This document shows, piece after piece, positions 21,244 through 29,095 of a stretch of DNA of 64,000 nucleotides (position 1 is its first letter; each line of letters begins with the position of its first letter). The notes beneath the pieces are model-generated. The model made no database searches. It saw only the letters and a list, made by a program, of their open reading frames with translations, and was not told where the DNA came from. The DNA comes from Acinetobacter sp. N54.MGS-139. Lineage in GTDB: Bacteria; Pseudomonadota; Gammaproteobacteria; Burkholderiales; Burkholderiaceae_F. The DNA is taken from NCBI GenBank assembly GCA_000980495.1, contig LARN01000007.1:10225-74224 (forward strand). Reading direction: 5' to 3'. A program made the position numbers and the translations under genes.

Positions 21244-21426
21244 CTATTCGTGCTTATGAGCACCGGCGTTGCCGTGTTCATGATGGCCGGCGTCATGGTG
21301 ATGGCGATGCTGGTCGCTGTCACGATGAACGTGGCCGTCTTCGGCATGGGGATGTTCATGAGTATGAGTCTGGTCCAGTTCTTCAACTGTGGCTTTCTTT
21401 CCGCCGCAACCGCATGTAACACACAT
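21244..21426 (-). CDS. Separate HypB-type N-terminal nickel-binding protein
   Basis: 60 residues. It begins MCVTCGCGGKK, matching the high-affinity nickel site of HypB (Cys2, Cys5, Cys7). After a short linker it becomes extremely His-rich (15 His, in HTHEHPH- and HRHHHD-like runs). It is preceded by AAGGAGTG and has its own stop codon. The HypB GTPase starts 71 bases further on, in another frame, and the interval also holds an in-frame stop for the GTPase frame; a single sequencing error therefore cannot join them. It is most likely a stand-alone nickel chaperone or store working with HypA and HypB (inference). Confidence 0.85.
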   Translation of the reverse strand: MCVTCGCGGKKATVEELDQTHTHEHPHAEDGHVHRDSDQHRHHHDAGHHEHGNAGAHKHE

Positions 21427-21449
21427 AATTCACTCCTTAAATAAAAAAA

Positions 21450-21797
21450 CTAGGAATCTCCGAGTTCCAGTTCACTGACTCGGAAATCGTCGCCGCCGTT
21501 TACACTGAGCTGATAGCTCCCGCACTCGGGACACGGCTCCCCGCGGCGGTGAATCGGAACAGTTTTCTGACATTTGAGACACCAGGCTGTTCCCTCCGGG
21601 CGCTCAATTTCAATCTTTGCATCCTGCATGACCGTCCCCTGCGAGGCGATCTTTAGGCCCTGCATCAGTGCATGCATTTCAACCCCGGCCAATTCTCCGA
21701 CAATCAGTTTGACGGACACAACAGAGGGAGCCTGATTTTGCTGTGCAGTGTTCTCCACGATCTCAACGATGCTCTGGGCTAAGGACATTTCATGCAT
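21450..21797 (-). CDS. hypA: Hydrogenase nickel incorporation protein HypA
   Basis: Zinc- and nickel-binding metallochaperone that delivers nickel with HypB. 115 residues from ATG 21797, which gives the conserved N-terminus MHEMSLAQSIVEIV; the His2 and adjacent residues form the nickel site. The zinc ribbon is CLKC ... CPEC (about residues 75-96). A longer frame from 21833 would add 12 residues before the essential N-terminal Met-His and is rejected. The start overlaps the end of the upstream hupK-like gene by eight bases. Confidence 0.96.
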   Translation of the reverse strand: MHEMSLAQSIVEIVENTAQQNQAPSVVSVKLIVGELAGVEMHALMQGLKIASQGTVMQDAKIEIERPEGTAWCLKCQKTVPIHRRGEPCPECGSYQLSVNGGDDFRVSELELGDS

Positions 21798-22884
21798 CTT
21801 TGAGCTCCACGTCCATTTGAGTGCAAGGGTCAAAGGACAGAATTGTCAGTTCGGCCAGCTTTTTAAGCTCTTCGGCATTTCCTGCCTTGAGATTCAGAAG
21901 CGTTTTTTTGAACCATTCGCTGTTGACCACGTTGATTTCGGTCGGTGTCAGGATGTGATATTTCTCAATGACACCGTCGGTAATTTTGACTGCATGAAGG
22001 AGGACACCGCGGGAGTTCTGAACGAGAGAGACCGCACTTCCGGGGCCGAGAGCCATAGCTGCGATTGTTTCTAGGGGCATACGAATCAAGTCCGCAGCGC
22101 TCAGCACTTCAATAAAACGCGCGACAAAGCGGGTGTAATTCGTGTTGCCGTCGGACATCAGCAGTCCGGCAACGGTCGGATTTTTTTTCATGCGGGCAAC
22201 CGGCCCCGTCAGCGAGCGAACATCACTTTCCAATGATCCGTTTTTCCAGCAGCCTCTTTCTTTTAAGGCTTGAAGAATAAAGGCCGTCGGTTTATCGAGG
22301 AGGGGGCCCGAGGTATATCCGCGGCTGCGGTGCGAGGAAATCTTGTCAAAGAAAGCAGTCAGACTGTCTTTGCTCGGCGTAATGGTGCCGTTAAAGAGAT
22401 CCTGTTCCCAATGCTCTGAAAATCCGTCCAGCAATAAATAAGAAACCTCGCCTCTTAGCTCGCTCCAGAGTTTGTTTCTCTTGGTCTGATCTTCGGGCGG
22501 AACTTCTCGAAGCTCACTGACAAGTTCCCGCACACGAATGACGCTTTTGATTTTCGCCGCGCGATAGCCCTCTCCGGCGCATTGAAGCGCAAAGTATCTA
22601 ACACCTTCGTTAATGAGTTCCAAATGGTTGGCAAACCGCGCTTTTATCAGAACCTCCTGAGAAGGCTCGCTGTTTTGGGCTACATCACACGCTACCGCGG
22701 CTGCGGCAGTTTGCGAATCCGGACAAAGCGCAAAAAGGGGCGGCAGAAGCTCTAATGCTTCTTTAACGGGACGCCCGCAAAGGAGTTTTTCAATGCGCAG
22801 CTCCTTTGCCGGTTCGATACTGACATCGGATACAGAACATCCGTCAGTCGTTAAAACAAAACGAATCGCACCGAGATAACTCAT
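21790..22884 (-). CDS. hupK: HupK/HoxV-like hydrogenase assembly protein
   Basis: 364 residues, weakly resembling a hydrogenase large subunit. The C-terminus reads LSFDPCTQMDVEL, a remnant of the DPCxxC nickel-binding motif with the second Cys missing. The N-terminal L1 CXXC motif is not evident. In Cupriavidus and Rhizobium such proteins (HoxV, HupK) are thought to act as a scaffold for the Fe(CN)2CO unit during aerobic maturation of membrane-bound hydrogenase (family knowledge). Its place between the HybE-like gene and hypA fits that. The name is based on position and the degenerate motif, so moderate confidence. Confidence 0.75.
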   Translation of the reverse strand: MSYLGAIRFVLTTDGCSVSDVSIEPAKELRIEKLLCGRPVKEALELLPPLFALCPDSQTAAAAVACDVAQNSEPSQEVLIKARFANHLELINEGVRYFALQCAGEGYRAAKIKSVIRVRELVSELREVPPEDQTKRNKLWSELRGEVSYLLLDGFSEHWEQDLFNGTITPSKDSLTAFFDKISSHRSRGYTSGPLLDKPTAFILQALKERGCWKNGSLESDVRSLTGPVARMKKNPTVAGLLMSDGNTNYTRFVARFIEVLSAADLIRMPLETIAAMALGPGSAVSLVQNSRGVLLHAVKITDGVIEKYHILTPTEINVVNSEWFKKTLLNLKAGNAEELKKLAELTILSFDPCTQMDVELKDA

Positions 22885-23480
22885 GCTTCCTGATCCTCCG
22901 AGGTGTTTTTAGGTCTTAAGAACGAACGACGCGAGATCGGACGATTGATGGCTGTTTCAACCGCTTTCTCGATGGCTTCCGGGTCGACTTCCGGCTGAAT
23001 GGCGGGAATCGGCTCGCCGAGTTCCGGTTCCTGCTCCGGCTTCATTAGTTCTTCTAAAGCAGCCTTAGCTATTTCTACGGCCATCTCGTGATCGGATACG
23101 ACTTCCTCCAGCGGAGACATAAGCGAACACATCTGATACTCGCCCAAAATTCTGTCTTTTACGCTGATGAAGTCATACATCCCGGCCGGGAACGGATAAT
23201 GCAGGCGGCGTCCTTCGGGAATCGACTTCCACTTCGAGGGCTGGCCCTTAGCCAAAATCACGTTCATGCACCAAGGCGTGACAATGATTCCGAGCCAAAA
23301 GTATTTCCACTTATGAAAACCGACCGCCTGCACATGGACACGCGGATGCAGCATCGGCAGTCCTTGCATTCGGGTCTGCCAAATTCTGTTGAAGCCTCTT
23401 TCGAGCCGCTGTGCCGGATTCGGCGCCCACGGCTCTTCACTTTGAGGATTTTGAGTCGTCGGAGCGTTGGTTTTGATCAT
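22881..23480 (-). CDS. hybE: [NiFe]-hydrogenase assembly chaperone, HybE/HupJ/HoxT family
   Basis: About 199 residues from ATG 23480. Family motifs are LGIIVTPWCMNVILAKG in the middle and YQMCSLMSPLEEV. The C-terminus ends with an ISRRSFLRP segment like the RRxFLR end of HupJ proteins. These chaperones bind the Tat signal of the small subunit and prevent premature export (family knowledge). The start lies inside the end of the rubredoxin gene (44-base overlap) because no good start exists after it; a longer frame to 23576 would overlap more. The stop overlaps hupK by four bases. Confidence 0.88.
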   Translation of the reverse strand: MIKTNAPTTQNPQSEEPWAPNPAQRLERGFNRIWQTRMQGLPMLHPRVHVQAVGFHKWKYFWLGIIVTPWCMNVILAKGQPSKWKSIPEGRRLHYPFPAGMYDFISVKDRILGEYQMCSLMSPLEEVVSDHEMAVEIAKAALEELMKPEQEPELGEPIPAIQPEVDPEAIEKAVETAINRPISRRSFLRPKNTSEDQEA

Positions 23481-23697
23481 AGTCTTCGGGCACAACCATA
23501 AAAAGGTCGCGTTCGCAGCCGCAAACCGGACAATTCCAGTACTCGGGCAGTTCCGAGAAAGGGGTGCCGGGTTCAATGTTCTGATCTACATCGCCTTTAG
23601 AAGGGTCATAGATGTAATGACAGACTTTGCACTCCAAGCGCGTATCAGGGTGCAGCTTGGAGCTGTCGCCTAAAAAAGTACCTTCAAATCCGGGCAT
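23437..23697 (-). CDS. hupI: Hydrogenase-associated rubredoxin (HupI/HoxR type)
   Basis: 86 residues from ATG 23697 (TAATG overlap with the hyaF stop). A short N-terminal extension (MPGFEGTFLGD) precedes the rubredoxin fold with its Fe(Cys)4 site, LECKVCHYIYDP and NCPVCGCERD. In organisms with oxygen-tolerant hydrogenase, HupI/HoxR is needed to build or repair the iron-sulfur clusters of the small subunit when oxygen is present (family knowledge). The neighbourhood, between hyaF and hybE, is exactly that of hupI/hoxR. Confidence 0.92.
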   Translation of the reverse strand: MPGFEGTFLGDSSKLHPDTRLECKVCHYIYDPSKGDVDQNIEPGTPFSELPEYWNCPVCGCERDLFMVVPEDYDQNQRSDDSKSSK

Positions 23698-24602
23698 TAT
23701 TTGATTTCCACAGGTGAAAGTTCCCAGCTTTTGGTGACCCATTCGATCAATTCTTTGATGCGAACGGCAGAATCGGCCAAGTCTTCGGAAGCGGCAACCG
23801 CTTCTTCCGGAAGACCGGCGACAACAAGCGTATTGAGAATCATCAGGCGAGCCGGAGCGTTGTTCAAATACTGAACCTTCCAAACGTGACGTACATCGGT
23901 CGAAGAAATACGGCAGTTTCCGAATCCGCGGGACATCATTTGAACGGCGCCCGCGCCGACTGCAGCTTCGATCACTTTATGGTCTTCAGCCGACATCGGA
24001 AGATGCGACAGGTTGATCGTGAAAGCAGGAGCACCCGGTTCCCAAGCTTTGAGCGCCTCTTTGAGTTCGGCGATAATCGCCGGGCTGTTCATGGCCTCGG
24101 GACCGAACTCAACCGGATGCAGATCCGGCTGGCTGGTTACGTAAGCAGCTTCGGCAACGCAGGAAGGAATGGCACTGACTTCGAGCTGGTCGGCAATCTG
24201 CTGGCCGTCACGGTAGTAGCACACGCGCCAAACACCCACGAATATCGATTCCTGAATACGGATTTCGTCGAAGGTTTCGTTCGGGATGGAAATGCGAATG
24301 GCTACTTCACCTTCGCCGAGCATCTGGTTAATAAGCGCCAGCGTTTCTTTGTCATAGCCGTTCATCGCAAAGGCAGGACCGGCATCGCCGCTGTCCATAT
24401 TCCAAAGGCGCATTTCCTCGTAAAGGTCGATGAAGAACTGGCGGCATTTTTCAGCCGTTTCTTTATCCGCGACTTCAGGCGTGTACGGCTGACGGAAGGT
24501 GTCTACGATATCGGGGACGCCGATCGTATTGGCAACAGAGCGCTCCGGCTGAGAACCGGGGCCGAGAAGGTTAATAGGTATCGAAATCGGTTTGGTGATC
24601 AT
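23697..24602 (-). CDS. hyaF: Hydrogenase-1 maturation protein HyaF/HupH/HoxQ
   Basis: 301 residues from ATG 24602. The opening INLLGPGSQPE and the motifs LINQMLGEGEVAIRI, QESIFVGVWRV, INLSHLPMSAEDH and SRGFGNCRISST match HyaF/HupH. HupH and HyaE together are proposed to handle the small-subunit precursor and its iron-sulfur clusters (family knowledge). The frame extends upstream to 24716 but would overlap hyaE and lacks similarity there. It lies 23 bases after hyaE and touches the rubredoxin start. Confidence 0.95.
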   Translation of the reverse strand: MITKPISIPINLLGPGSQPERSVANTIGVPDIVDTFRQPYTPEVADKETAEKCRQFFIDLYEEMRLWNMDSGDAGPAFAMNGYDKETLALINQMLGEGEVAIRISIPNETFDEIRIQESIFVGVWRVCYYRDGQQIADQLEVSAIPSCVAEAAYVTSQPDLHPVEFGPEAMNSPAIIAELKEALKAWEPGAPAFTINLSHLPMSAEDHKVIEAAVGAGAVQMMSRGFGNCRISSTDVRHVWKVQYLNNAPARLMILNTLVVAGLPEEAVAASEDLADSAVRIKELIEWVTKSWELSPVEIK

Positions 24603-24625
24603 GATTGAAGTCTTTATAGATTTAG

Positions 24626-25072
24626 TTAGATGGATCGAACAGGGATGCCGACGGAGGGCGGATAGTGCGGCTCGCTGTGCATGATTTCGTCCGCTTCTCG
24701 GACTAAATCGGCCCAAAGCCGCAGTCCGTCAACTGCACCTAAATACTTGCCGTCGCGGAAAAAGACCAGAGCCGGCCAGCGTTTGAAGCCGTAAGTTACG
24801 GCGAGCTTTCTGGCGTTGGGAGGCCCGACTACGGCTTTGTGTTCGATAAGGCCGCAGCTCTTTGCCAGTTCAGGTGCAATCACAAGCGCGTCCATGGTTT
24901 CTTTCATGCGGTTGGGATCTTCAATAAAAACAACCATCGAAAGACCCGGCTTCTGCAGAAACTGCGGGAAGGTGTCCTTGTCGCAGCTTTCAAAACCGTG
25001 TTCGTTGACCATTCTCAAAAACAGAGGGTGGCTGTAGAGGTCAATCTTCGGGGAAGTGCCCATCAGTTCCAT
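24626..25072 (-). CDS. hyaE: Thioredoxin-like hydrogenase chaperone HyaE/HupG/HoxO
   Basis: 148 residues with a thioredoxin-like fold but no CXXC redox motif, as is normal for HyaE. Recognisable parts are the central VVFIEDPNRMKET strand and the C-terminal FKRWPALVFFRDGKYLGAVDGLRLWADL, where the cis-Pro region is conserved. HyaE/HoxO binds the twin-arginine signal of the small subunit (family knowledge). Start and stop overlap or abut the neighbours (TGATG with hupF), so translation is coupled. Confidence 0.92.
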   Translation of the reverse strand: MELMGTSPKIDLYSHPLFLRMVNEHGFESCDKDTFPQFLQKPGLSMVVFIEDPNRMKETMDALVIAPELAKSCGLIEHKAVVGPPNARKLAVTYGFKRWPALVFFRDGKYLGAVDGLRLWADLVREADEIMHSEPHYPPSVGIPVRSI

Positions 25073-25398
25073 CAGTGCTTCTCCTTTTTATCGAGTTGGG
25101 CTTGGAGGTGCGGAGGCAGTTTGCCGGTATTGGCCACAATGTCAGCAAACGCATCTTCGACATCGGGTGTCTGGCCGTTCATGGCCGCTTCCAGTGCATC
25201 GAGCGCAGCATCGACCTGACGCGCCCGTTCTTCTGTAATTTTTTTCGTTCCCATTCCGTTCCAAGCCAGAACCCATTCGCCGATTTGGACGTCGCCGAGC
25301 ATCAGGACGTCAAGGTTTTCGGTTTGGCCGCGGCCGGAACAGACCGCTCTGCCGGGATAGGGCAGAGACTCAACTTTCATTGGAATTCCGATACACAT
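25072..25398 (-). CDS. hupF: Second HypC-family chaperone (HupF/HoxL type)
   Basis: 108 residues. It begins MCIGIPMKVESLP with the conserved Cys2 and keeps the HypC core (LGDVQIGEWVLAWNGMGTKKI), but has a C-terminal extension of about 30 residues ending LDKKEKH. In Cupriavidus and Rhizobium the longer paralogue (HoxL, HupF) serves the membrane-bound oxygen-tolerant enzyme, protecting the large subunit in oxic conditions. It lies between the endopeptidase and hyaE, with one-base overlaps on both sides. Confidence 0.93.
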   Translation of the reverse strand: MCIGIPMKVESLPYPGRAVCSGRGQTENLDVLMLGDVQIGEWVLAWNGMGTKKITEERARQVDAALDALEAAMNGQTPDVEDAFADIVANTGKLPPHLQAQLDKKEKH

Positions 25399-26039
25399 TA
25401 TTCGTCTGCCTTTGCGACAAAGCGCGCAAAACGGATGTCGCCGTCTCGGCAGGCTTCTTCTGCCGAGGGACGTCCGCTTTCATATTGTTCGATATCTAAA
25501 CAAGGCGCATCCATGAGGGCAGGGGCAATTTCGTCCTCAGAGCGGGCCCGAAGTCCGACGTTCCAGCCGCGAACGATTTCGTATCCGTCACGGACAGCTT
25601 CATCAATATTTGCTTTGGCTTCAGGAGAAAGAGAACCGCCGTAGTCATCCAGCAAAATCGGCTGGAAACCCACAACCGCGATTTCTTTCGGAACGGCGCC
25701 CCGTACGGCTGCGGCAACCAAAAGATCATTCATGCCCGTTTGGTGCGGAGAAATCTTAGTAGAGGTCCAAAGTTTGACATCGTCGTTGCGAAGCACACGG
25801 AGCTCACCGGGTTTGCCCTTGAAATCACAGCAGTCAAAAATCAGAAGTTTTTCTGCTCGGCAGATTCTGTCGTAGAGATACATACCGAGTGTGCCGCCGT
25901 CCGCAATAACGTTATTCGGATCGGTAAAAGCGTATTTATCGTTGAAAGCTTCAACGACTCTGACTCCGAAGCCTTCGTCTGCCCAGAGGATGTTTCCGAT
26001 CCCTAGGATCAGACACGGAATATCTTTGAGGTTTTGCAT
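25398..26039 (-). CDS. hyaD: Hydrogenase maturation endopeptidase HyaD/HupD
   Basis: Cleaves the C-terminal tail of the large subunit after nickel insertion. About 213 residues from ATG 26039; a GTG at 26054 is possible but lies inside a predicted operator. Motifs are ILGIGNILWADEGFG (first metal ligand Glu), IFDCCDFKGKPG (Asp ligand) and SPHQTGMNDLL (His ligand). The C-terminal part extends beyond the usual length (GWNVGLRARSEDE onwards to FVAKADE). It is preceded by a 147-base gap with a probable promoter, so the accessory genes from hyaD on can be transcribed separately from hyaABC. Confidence 0.95.
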   Translation of the reverse strand: MQNLKDIPCLILGIGNILWADEGFGVRVVEAFNDKYAFTDPNNVIADGGTLGMYLYDRICRAEKLLIFDCCDFKGKPGELRVLRNDDVKLWTSTKISPHQTGMNDLLVAAAVRGAVPKEIAVVGFQPILLDDYGGSLSPEAKANIDEAVRDGYEIVRGWNVGLRARSEDEIAPALMDAPCLDIEQYESGRPSAEEACRDGDIRFARFVAKADE

Positions 26040-26186
26040 ATCTAGAATTGCCACCGTTATGGTTACAGGTTCTTAATATGCCACTAGTATAGTTACAAAA
26101 TTTAAGTAAAACTACGGAGATAACGGATTAATTATCCGCTCAAAATGGTTTTTTGATGGCTATTTTCGCTTTTTCTTTCAATAACT
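26040..26186 (-). promoter_or_regulatory. Promoter/operator region of the hyaD-hyp accessory operon
   Basis: Two copies of a 17-base element, read on the minus strand as GTAAC-N7-GTGGC, occupy 26050-26066 and 26080-26096, exactly 30 bases apart. The distal copy contains TATACT, a good -10 hexamer. A third copy (GTAAC-N7-GTAAC) occurs in the hyaA upstream region at 30367-30383. A small dyad CGGAT/ATCCG lies at 26124-26138. The pattern suggests one regulator controlling both hydrogenase promoters. Confidence 0.55.
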
Positions 26187-26534
26187 CTAGCTGATTTTCT
26201 CTTCTGCATTTTCATTCTCGAGCGCCTGATGAATGTCCCAGCGCATTTGCAGAGAGAGCCAGAATTCGGGATCGGTGTGGAAGTATCGAGATAAGCGAAT
26301 GGCCGTGTCGGTTGAAATGGAGCGTTTTCCGACGATGAGCTCGTTGATGCGGCGCCGAGAGACGCCGATGGCTTGTGCCAGCTCGGCTTGTGAAATGCCG
26401 AGAGGCTCTAAAAAACGCGATTCCAGAAATGCGCCCGGATGGGGTGCACTTCTGGAAGAACGTGAAATACGGCCTCGCAGCGGAGGAACTCCTCCGCTGT
26501 TTTGACCGTTAGTTTGATCCGAAGATCTTGCCAT
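26187..26534 (-). CDS. HigA-like helix-turn-helix protein inside the hydrogenase operon
   Basis: 115 residues. After a low-complexity N-terminus (about 1-30, Ser/Arg/Gly-rich) comes a classic HigA/XRE domain: HPGAFLESRFLEPLGISQA, then ELAQAIGVSRRRINELIVG and KRSISTDTAIRLSRYFHTDP, ending FWLSLQMRWDIH. It starts eight bases after hyaC on the same strand and is followed by the promoter region of hyaD. No HigB-type toxin lies next to it, so it is not an ordinary toxin-antitoxin pair. It may be a recruited transcription regulator binding the nearby GTAAC-N7-GTRRC elements (inference). Confidence 0.88.
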   Translation of the reverse strand: MARSSDQTNGQNSGGVPPLRGRISRSSRSAPHPGAFLESRFLEPLGISQAELAQAIGVSRRRINELIVGKRSISTDTAIRLSRYFHTDPEFWLSLQMRWDIHQALENENAEEKIS

Positions 26535-26542
26535 GAGAAAGC

Positions 26543-27313
26543 CTAGGCTTTGTTGGCAGAAGAAGCATTCGGGATGTCAGAAGGGGGAATGTCTTCGTTA
26601 CCCGGCTGACGGATCGGTTCCTTGAAGAAGCGGATACCGTTGATCATCGTAGAAACCTGTGTGCCGCCGCCCATGATGTCTTCACGGAAGCTCATGTAAA
26701 GGTGAGCGCAGAGGAAGATGAGCAGGTAGTACATCAGAAGATGATGGAAGGTACGCACCGGCTGAGGACCGCCGAGCCATGCTGTAACCCAGCCGAACCA
26801 GGACATCCAGCCTGTATCCCATCCCCACTGTTCGGCGTAGAGGCCTAAACCGGTCAGGATGATCAGGACGGAGCCGAGGACGTACATGAGACACATAGCC
26901 GTCTGGGCCAGAGGATTATGACCGACATATTCCTTCGGGTGTTTGTTCAGGAAAAGGTAGTAGAGGGCAGTGCCGAAAATACCTTTAATCCATTCCATAT
27001 CCCAGAACGGAAGGATGAAGATCATACGGGAATACTTGTTGCCGACGAATGCCCAGTAAATACGATAGAGCATCAGCACGGCGAACAGCATGCCGCAAAC
27101 CAAGTGCAGCAGGATGATGTTTCCGAAGAAGTAGGTATCCCAAGTGGTGGCGTAGTTTGCAATCGGCGGCCAGCCAATCAGGAAACCCGTAATGACCAGC
27201 ATGAAGAATGCGGCGCACTGAGCCCAGTGCCAGAAGCGTACAGGAGCTTCGTACACGTACACGGGTTCAATCGGGCCTTCCTCAATGCTGTATGCCCATT
27301 TCGAGATTTTCAT
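26543..27313 (-). CDS. hyaC: Hydrogenase-1 cytochrome b subunit
   Basis: Membrane anchor that passes electrons from the hydrogenase small subunit to quinone. 256 residues with four predicted membrane helices. Haem-ligating histidines are likely those in VRFWHWAQ, ILLHLVCG and TFHHLLMYYLLIFLCAHLY. The helical region is preceded by PVYVYEAPVRFWHW, a HyaC/HupC/HoxZ signature. It begins 12 bases after hyaB. Confidence 0.96.
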   Translation of the reverse strand: MKISKWAYSIEEGPIEPVYVYEAPVRFWHWAQCAAFFMLVITGFLIGWPPIANYATTWDTYFFGNIILLHLVCGMLFAVLMLYRIYWAFVGNKYSRMIFILPFWDMEWIKGIFGTALYYLFLNKHPKEYVGHNPLAQTAMCLMYVLGSVLIILTGLGLYAEQWGWDTGWMSWFGWVTAWLGGPQPVRTFHHLLMYYLLIFLCAHLYMSFREDIMGGGTQVSTMINGIRFFKEPIRQPGNEDIPPSDIPNASSANKA

Positions 27314-27325
27314 AAAACCTCCTAA

Positions 27326-29095
27326 TTAGCGGACTTGAACTTTGCAGAGTTCCTCACCGCTGGTCGACATGACGTGAGTTGCGCAGGCCAAGCACGGGTC
27401 AAAGCTGTGGATCGTACGCAAGATTTCGAGAGGCTGATCAGCCACGGCAACAGGTGTGCCGAGCAGAGCGGCTTCGTAAGCACCGAGCTGGCCCTTGGTG
27501 TCGCGCGGAGAAGCATTCCACGTAGTCGGAACAACAGCCTGCCAGTTTTCGATCACGCCGTCTTTAATAACGCACCAGTGTCCGAGGGCACCGCGCGGAG
27601 CTTCGCACTGACCGACGCCTTTGCATTCTTTCGGCCAAGTACTCGGTTCCCATTTATCCATGTTGGCAGCGACTTCATCACCGGCCTTGATGTTGGCTTC
27701 GAGTTCATCGACGTATTCGAGCATGAGCTGAGCGCACATCTTGGCTTCCAAACCGCGGCAGAGAGTACGGCCGAGGGTGGAGAAGAGAGCTTCGACAGGT
27801 ACGCCGGCTTGAGCAAGAGCGCGGTCGACGAGTTCTTTCTGGCGCGGCATCTTCTTGGCGTAGGCGACAACCATACGTGCAAGAGGACCGGTTTCCATTG
27901 CGTGTCCGTTCCATCTCGGAGCTTTGATCCAAGAGTAGCGGGCATTCGTGGTGAGCCATTTGATGTCGGTCTTGGTGCCTTCGTAGTCGACGCCGGCTTT
28001 GCCGAGGTCGAAGTTCGGGTCGGTGATACCTTCCCAAGGATGCAGACCTTCAGCGGGTTTCGGATAGGAGTACCAGGAGTGATCAACGAATTCTTTGATC
28101 TGGTTGGGATCCTTAAGGTCAACCGGAAGAATCTGGTCGAACTTGCCGTCGATAACGGCGCCGTTCGGCATAACGAGGCTCTTTTCGGACATATCGTTGG
28201 CATAGGCCGGGAAGTCGCCGTAGCAGAGCAGGTTCTTGTTGGCAAGGCCTCCGCCGATCTTGTACCAGTCTTTGTAGTAGGCCTGCATTGCCATCAGGTC
28301 AGGATAGTAGACTTCGTCGATGAAGCGGATCGTGGACTTAGCCACATCGCGCAGGAAGTTCATCCAAACCTGGTTGATCATGATGCCCTGGGCACCTGTA
28401 TCGCTCATGTTAATCGGGCAGGGAACGCCGCCGACCAAATAGTTCGGGTGCGGGTTCTTACCGCCGACGATAGCGTGGACCTTAACGATTTCGCGCTGGA
28501 AGTCCAAGCTTTCGAGGTAGTGAGTGACGCCCAGAAGGTTAATTTCCGGAGGAAGCTTGTAGCCGGGGTTGCCCCAGTAAGCGTTAGCAAAAATACCGAG
28601 CTGGCCGCTGGCGACGAAAGCTTTCAAGCGGTCCTGAACTTCTTTGAAGTAAGCAGGAGAGGAGAGAGCATGCGTGGAGATGGACTGCTGGATTTCGCTG
28701 GTCTTCTTCGGATCGGCGCTCAAAGCGGAGACGACGTCAATCCAGTCGCAGCCGTGGAGCTGATAGAAGTGAGTCAGGTGGTCCTGGCAGTACAGCGTAG
28801 CGTTCATCAGGTTGCGGATGATATTGGCGTTCTTCGGAATCTTAATTCCGAGAGCATCTTCAACCGCGCGGACGGCAGACAAAGCATGAATACCGGTGCA
28901 GACGCCGCAGATGCGCTCCACAAAGGCCCATGCATCACGGGGGTCGCGTCCCTTCAGAATAACTTCAAGACCGCGCCACATCGTGCCGGTAGACATTGCG
29001 TCGACGATGACATTGTTTTCATCGAGGACGGCCTGCATACGTAAGTGACCCTCGATTCGGGTTACAGGGTCAACAACAACTTTCTTATTTGCCAT
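27326..29095 (-). CDS. hyaB: [NiFe]-hydrogenase large subunit
   Basis: Carries the nickel-iron active site. 589 residues as precursor. The N-terminal L1 motif is [12 protein letters not shown] (Cys63 and Cys66) and the C-terminal L2 motif is DPCLACATH (Cys568 and Cys571). HyaD is expected to cut after His574, removing a 15-residue tail ([15 protein letters not shown]). The start overlaps the hyaA stop by one base (TAATG). Sequence and tail closely resemble the Escherichia coli Hyd-1 and Cupriavidus membrane-bound hydrogenase class. Confidence 0.98.
   Translation of the reverse strand: MANKKVVVDPVTRIEGHLRMQAVLDENNVIVDAMSTGTMWRGLEVILKGRDPRDAWAFVERICGVCTGIHALSAVRAVEDALGIKIPKNANIIRNLMNATLYCQDHLTHFYQLHGCDWIDVVSALSADPKKTSEIQQSISTHALSSPAYFKEVQDRLKAFVASGQLGIFANAYWGNPGYKLPPEINLLGVTHYLESLDFQREIVKVHAIVGGKNPHPNYLVGGVPCPINMSDTGAQGIMINQVWMNFLRDVAKSTIRFIDEVYYPDLMAMQAYYKDWYKIGGGLANKNLLCYGDFPAYANDMSEKSLVMPNGAVIDGKFDQILPVDLKDPNQIKEFVDHSWYSYPKPAEGLHPWEGITDPNFDLGKAGVDYEGTKTDIKWLTTNARYSWIKAPRWNGHAMETGPLARMVVAYAKKMPRQKELVDRALAQAGVPVEALFSTLGRTLCRGLEAKMCAQLMLEYVDELEANIKAGDEVAANMDKWEPSTWPKECKGVGQCEAPRGALGHWCVIKDGVIENWQAVVPTTWNASPRDTKGQLGAYEAALLGTPVAVADQPLEILRTIHSFDPCLACATHVMSTSGEELCKVQVR

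Noticed and set aside
20498-21426. HypB as a frameshifted pseudogene
   Set aside because: Both parts have their own ribosome-binding sites and intact domain boundaries, and joining them would need both a frame change and removal of an in-frame stop.
26187-26534. HigBA toxin-antitoxin module
   Set aside because: No HigB/RelE-like ORF is found on either side; neighbours are hyaC and the hyaD promoter region.
27335-29044. A 569-codon open frame antisense to hyaB
   Set aside because: It lies entirely opposite the hydrogenase large subunit, has no recognisable domain and reflects codon bias of the real gene.
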